This document shows positions 60,843 through 64,000 of a DNA stretch of 64,000 bases, in pieces. The stretch is taken from NCBI RefSeq assembly GCF_020554865.1, contig NZ_JAJCIC010000001.1, positions 1 through 64,000 on the forward strand, written 5' to 3'. Numbering within the stretch: position 1 is the first letter of the stretch; each line of letters starts with the position of its first letter. Under the pieces are notes generated by a model that searched no databases, had not been told where the DNA came from, and saw nothing but the letters and a program-made list of their open reading frames with translations. The stretch comes from Lacrimispora sp. 210928-DFI.3.58. Its GTDB lineage: Bacteria; Bacillota; Clostridia; Lachnospirales; Lachnospiraceae. A program made the position numbers and the translations under genes.

Positions 60843-61808
60843 ATGGCAGGAGCAGTGACAGAGAAGAAAAGGGAAGCAGGCGCAGAGCCGTGCCGCATGC
60901 GACTGGGAACAGTCATGGCGCTGATCGGAGGGACCTGCTGGGGCTTTTCCGGCTGCTGCGGGCAGTTTTTATTCCAGCAAAAAGGCGCGCAGGCTCCCTG
61001 GCTGGTATCCCTGCGTCTCTTTTTTGCAGGACTCCTTCTGATCGCGGCAGGCTTTTGTATACACGGAAAACGGAATCTTGAGATCTTTCAAAAGAAGAGG
61101 GATGCTCTTCATCTGCTGGCATTTTCCCTCTGCGGGATCACCTTCTGCCAGTTTACCTATTTCATGGCGATCCAGGCTTCCAATGCAGGGACGGCTACGG
61201 TACTGCAGTATCTTTCACCTGTCATGATCCTGTTTGTGGTATGTATCCGTGAGAGGAGGAGACCAAAGGGACTTGAGCTGGCCGCTATTGGCTTGTCTGT
61301 TCTGGGCACCTTTGTTTTAGGGACCCATGGGGATATCCATACATTTCACATTACGGGGCAGGCGCTGTTTTGGGGCCTTCTGGCAGCAGTCAGCTCTGTG
61401 ATCTATACTATGCTGCCGGGAGGGCTGATCATCCGGTATGATATCTATCAGGTACTGGGCTTTGGAATGTTCTTTGGCGGTGTTGCCATGAGCCTGGCTG
61501 TCCGCCCCTGGAGCTATGAGCTTGTGTGGGACGGAGGAACCTGGGGAGCTCTGACCGGTGTGATCGTTGTGGGGACGGCATTGGCCTTTGCCCTCTACCT
61601 GCAGGGCGTCAGCATGATAGGACCCTTAAGGGGCAGCATTTTAGCCAGTGTAGAGCCTATATCGGCAGTTATCCTCTCTGTACTGTGGCTGGGCACAGCC
61701 TTTGAGACAGCTGATTTCCTGGGCTTTGTCCTGATATTATCCGCAGTCATGGTTCTGACCCTTGCCCAGCAAAAGAGAGGGAAAACCACGGAAAGACCAG
61801 CTGACTAA
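60843..61808 (+). CDS. EamA-family DMT transporter
   Basis: A 321-residue membrane protein with ten helices in two EamA repeats (GLIGGTCWGFSGC-type start; second repeat VSSVIYTMLPG and GSILASVEPISAVILSVLWLG). Family members export metabolites or amino acids. GGAGGATC precedes the ATG at 60843. Its last codons (GRP..AD stop) lie within repeat fragment C, so its C-terminus may have been reshaped by the repeat. Confidence 0.85.
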   Translation: MAGAVTEKKREAGAEPCRMRLGTVMALIGGTCWGFSGCCGQFLFQQKGAQAPWLVSLRLFFAGLLLIAAGFCIHGKRNLEIFQKKRDALHLLAFSLCGITFCQFTYFMAIQASNAGTATVLQYLSPVMILFVVCIRERRRPKGLELAAIGLSVLGTFVLGTHGDIHTFHITGQALFWGLLAAVSSVIYTMLPGGLIIRYDIYQVLGFGMFFGGVAMSLAVRPWSYELVWDGGTWGALTGVIVVGTALAFALYLQGVSMIGPLRGSILASVEPISAVILSVLWLGTAFETADFLGFVLILSAVMVLTLAQQKRGKTTERPAD

Positions 61809-61856
61809 GTGCTTCTAATGTCCTGCAAAGCCGCGCCGTCCGCCCTCCTGTCAGGC
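61787..61856. repeat. Fragment C of the inverted-repeat element
   Basis: Matches one half of copy B (60650-60720): cggaaa(a)accagctg-ctaagtgcttctaatgtcctgcaaag, then diverges. Only one arm is present. It begins inside the EamA gene and provides its stop codon. Confidence 0.75.
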
Positions 61857-61908
61857 GCTCCGTAAAATGGTAACAGTTCAGACGGCGGGGACTCAGGAGG
61901 AAAAAGGC

Positions 61909-61937
61909 TTGACAAATATAGAATGCCTGTCTATAAT
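61909..61937 (+). promoter_or_regulatory. Promoter of tyrS
   Basis: TTGACA (61909-61914), 17-bp spacer, TATAAT (61932-61937): a consensus sigma-A promoter directly upstream of the T-box leader. Confidence 0.85.
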
Positions 61938-61949
61938 GGGAATAATTTC

Positions 61950-62240
61950 ATGAATTGGCTGTGACAAGAACAAGTAGCGGTCTGAAATCCCATACAGAGA
62001 GCTGCCGGGTGGTGAGAGGCGCATGGAGAGCAGGACGTGAATACATCTTCGAGCTCCGCACCAAACGGCCCTTTATCCGGCCCAGTAGGCTGCGGCGGAT
62101 TCCCGCACCCGTTATCGTGCTAGAGTATTGGGATATGATATGTACTCGAAGAGGCAGGCAGTGTGAGCTGCCTGTGAACATTAGGTGGTAACACGGAAAG
62201 CGCAGGCTCCGTCCTTTTGAAGGGACGGGGCCTTTTTTGC
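61950..62240 (+). ncRNA. Tyrosine T-box leader
   Basis: The antiterminator box reads AGGTGGTAACACGG (62183-62196), a variant of the T-box consensus; TGGT can pair with the ACCA end of uncharged tRNA-Tyr. The specifier in stem I is TAC (62042-62044) in gtgaaTACatc, a tyrosine codon. The terminator GGCTCCGTCC-TTTTGAA-GGGACGGGGCC with six T ends at 62238. Uncharged tRNA-Tyr should permit read-through into tyrS. Confidence 0.88.
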
Positions 62241-62286
62241 ATCACAGGAAGCTCCTCTGGAGCCTCTTATGATACAAAAAGCCCGA
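62234..62286 (+). repeat. Stem-loop repeat following a riboregulator T-run (copy 2)
   Basis: ATCACAGGAAGCTCC-TCT-GGAGCCTCTTATGAT, then ACAAAAAGCCC. It aligns with 5131-5185, including the preceding T-run and following ACAAAAAGCCC, with substitutions that mostly keep the stem. Confidence 0.65.
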
Positions 62287-62512
62287 CCGGCAAGATGCAC
62301 ATGCCGCGCGAAGGAAGATGTGCTCTATAAAGCAGAGTACGCGCGGCGGTGCGCAAAGCAGGCAAAGCCCTTGGGGATCGAGGGAGTGGGGAGCTGAGGC
62401 GGTCTTGCCCGCTTTGTTCTATCCCGCCAGTGTCAGAAAACGTAAGAATCAGGCTCTTGCATGAAAGGAAAAATATGATAAAATAGAAAACGTAAGAAGA
62501 GGAGAAATGACA
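62287..62512. other. GC-rich inverted segments and second promoter-like site before tyrS
   Basis: Contains GC-rich inverted words (GCATGTGC/ CCGCGCG ... CGCGCGGCGG, 62297-62352) and TCTTGCCCGC, partial complement of 62287-62299. A possible -10 (gataaaat) at 62477-62484 and the RBS AGAGGAG at 62498-62504 precede tyrS. No gene is seen. Confidence 0.5.
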
Positions 62513-63739
62513 ATGCAGATTTACGAAGAGTTAGTTGCCAGAGGCCTCATTGCCCAGGTGACAAATGAAGAAGAGATCAGAAAAATGGTCAACGAAGGAA
62601 AAGCCGTCTTCTATATTGGTTTTGACCCAACGGCAGACAGCCTTCATGTAGGCCACTTTATGGCCCTCTGTCTGATGAAACGCCTTCAGATGGCAGGGAA
62701 TAAGCCCATCGCCCTGATCGGCGGCGGTACCGGTATGGTAGGAGATCCCTCAGGCCGCAGCGATATGCGCAGCATGATGACAACAGAGACCATACAGCAC
62801 AACTGTGACTGCTTCAAGAAGCAGATGAGCCGCTTTATCGATTTTTCCGACGGAAAAGCATTGATGGTGAACAATGCAGAGTGGCTTATGGGATTAAATT
62901 ATATCGAGTTTCTGCGTGACGTAGGCCCGCATTTTTCCGTCAACAACATGCTTAGGGCAGAGTGCTACAAGCAGAGGATGGAGAAGGGCTTAAGCTTCTT
63001 AGAGTTTAACTACATGATCATGCAGAGCTACGACTTCTATGAGTTATTCCTCCGCTACGGCTGCAACATGCAGTTCGGCGGCAATGACCAGTGGAGCAAT
63101 ATGTTAGGCGGCACAGAGCTGATCCGCAAGAAATTGGGCAAGGACGCTCATGCCATGACTATCACTCTGCTCTTAAATTCCGAGGGCAAGAAGATGGGCA
63201 AGACCCAGTCCGGCGCAGTGTGGCTTGACCCGGAGAAGACCTCACCCTTTGACTTCTATCAGTATTGGAGAAATGTGGGAGATGCTGATGTGCTCAAGTG
63301 CCTGCGCATGCTCACTTTCCTTCCTCTGGAGCAGATCGACGAGATGGACCAGTGGGAAGGCAGCCAGTTAAACAAGGCAAAAGAGATCCTTGCCTTCGAG
63401 CTCACCAAGCTGGTTCACGGCGAGGAGGAGGCCGCAAAGGCTCAGGAGGGCGCAAGAGCGCTGTTTGCAGCAGGCTCCGGTACAGCCAATATGCCCACCT
63501 GCAAGCTGGATGATGAGGACTTCACGGAAGGCTCCATCGACATTTTGACCATCCTTCACAAATCCGGCCTGGCAGCTTCCCGCTCTGAGGCCAGAAGAAA
63601 TGTAGAGCAGGGCGGCGTATCCGTAGACGGAACCCAGGTAAAGGACATCAAAGCCTGCTTCTCAAAGGAGCAGTTTGCAGGAGAAGGCCTTGTGGTAAAG
63701 AGGGGAAAGAAGAATTTCATGAAGGTGATCGTGAAATAG
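62513..63739 (+). CDS. tyrS: Tyrosyl-tRNA synthetase
   Basis: A 408-residue class I synthetase that charges tRNA-Tyr. Marks are the HIGH-type HVGH in DPTADSLHVGHFMAL near residue 42, GGTGMVGDPSGR, QFGGNDQWSN and the KMSKS-type KKMGKT near residue 226, with a C-terminal S4 RNA-binding domain (SGLAASRSEARRNVEQGGVSVDG). AGGAG at 62500-62504 favours the ATG at 62513 over 62507. Regulation by the T-box leader upstream fits the product. Confidence 0.95.
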   Translation: MQIYEELVARGLIAQVTNEEEIRKMVNEGKAVFYIGFDPTADSLHVGHFMALCLMKRLQMAGNKPIALIGGGTGMVGDPSGRSDMRSMMTTETIQHNCDCFKKQMSRFIDFSDGKALMVNNAEWLMGLNYIEFLRDVGPHFSVNNMLRAECYKQRMEKGLSFLEFNYMIMQSYDFYELFLRYGCNMQFGGNDQWSNMLGGTELIRKKLGKDAHAMTITLLLNSEGKKMGKTQSGAVWLDPEKTSPFDFYQYWRNVGDADVLKCLRMLTFLPLEQIDEMDQWEGSQLNKAKEILAFELTKLVHGEEEAAKAQEGARALFAAGSGTANMPTCKLDDEDFTEGSIDILTILHKSGLAASRSEARRNVEQGGVSVDGTQVKDIKACFSKEQFAGEGLVVKRGKKNFMKVIVK

Positions 63740-63800
63740 AGAGTCTGAAAAACAAGTGCTTTGGGAGTGCCGCAGAGATTGAGAGAGAGGAGGAGAACGT

Positions 63801-64000
63801 ATGAGACGGAATAACATGGTGCGCAGGCTGTGTGTTCTTGCACTGTCTGCAGCAATGGCTGTTTCTGCTGCTTTTCTTTCGGAAGCATCTGCCGTGAAAG
63901 AAGAAACGCCGCTGACGCTCCACATGGATGTCAATAATCGCCAGACGGCCATCTATGACGGCTACACATCCTACGTGATGGGCTACCGTGCTTCGGAATA
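63801..64000 (+). CDS. Secreted protein, 5' part only
   Basis: The first 66 residues of a gene that continues past the window. A basic N-terminus and a hydrophobic segment (LCVLALSAAMAVSAAFL, about residues 11-27) form a signal peptide. The mature start LTLHMDVNNRQTAIYDGYTSYVMGYR resembles copper amine oxidase-like N-terminal stalk domains of secreted Firmicute proteins, but too little is present to be sure. GGAGGAG precedes the ATG. Confidence 0.6.
   Translation, partial: MRRNNMVRRLCVLALSAAMAVSAAFLSEASAVKEETPLTLHMDVNNRQTAIYDGYTSYVMGYRASE

Noticed and set aside
1..64000. tRNA, rRNA and CRISPR arrays
   Set aside because: Nothing in the window resembled these on either strand by eye; a covariance search could still find a small RNA.

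Overview
The window looks like a chromosomal segment of a gut Firmicute of the Lachnospiraceae (Clostridium cluster XIVa) type. The reasons are strong AGGAGG-type ribosome binding sites, TTGACA/TATAAT promoters, a tyrosine T-box, a purine riboswitch, AsnA-type asparagine synthetase and a raffinose-type sugar cassette. No rRNA, tRNA or CRISPR array was recognised. Species cannot be fixed from the sequence alone.

Layout. 0.2-4.8 kb: a MacB-like ABC exporter (ATPase and permease) followed by two TolC-like secreted coiled-coil proteins, preceded by a 110-bp tandem duplication. 4.9-12.9 kb: a purine catabolism cluster with a purine riboswitch, guanine deaminase, an NCS2 purine permease, the three subunits of a molybdenum xanthine dehydrogenase and a PucR/CdaR-type regulator. 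Guanine would be imported, deaminated to xanthine and hydroxylated to urate. 13.0-17.1 kb: a three-gene operon (MmgE/PrpD-family protein, opine dehydrogenase-family protein, DASS-like permease), possibly an undescribed route for an opine-like or amino-dicarboxylate substrate.

17.2-27.4 kb: an integrated element of about 10.2 kb inserted at the 3' end of an RlmI-like rRNA methyltransferase gene. It carries a Xre repressor, an excisionase-like protein, a primase-polymerase/helicase followed by an iteron array that looks like a replication origin, a sigma-70-like factor, a 1.1-kb non-coding stretch with ordered repeats, a Xre-Uma2 pair with its own repeated operators, several small proteins and a tyrosine integrase. 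No capsid, terminase or relaxase gene is visible, so it resembles a phage satellite or another non-autonomous replicating island. This is the best candidate for something undescribed.

27.4-39.1 kb: the methyltransferase, a TetR regulator facing a secreted cell-wall-binding protein, an MMPL transporter and a large secreted protein with a Gly/Ser-rich minisatellite; then an iron alcohol dehydrogenase and a Na/phosphate cotransporter with a long structured leader. 39.1-47.6 kb: an AraC regulator divergent from an ABC sugar importer (no ATPase gene), a GH36 alpha-galactosidase and a GH13 amylosucrase-like enzyme, consistent with raffinose-family oligosaccharide use. 47.6-64.0 kb: mostly housekeeping genes (TRIC-like channel, AsnA, MBL-fold protein, thioesterase, aldo/keto reductase, ABC-class ATPase, sirtuin-like protein, HisH, HisF, Ung, UppP, DAHP synthase, EamA transporter, T-box-controlled TyrS). 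A family of about 240-bp inverted-repeat elements (54.96, 60.50 and a fragment at 61.79 kb) is scattered among them. Two full copies keep their outer stem although its sequence differs, which suggests selection on folding.
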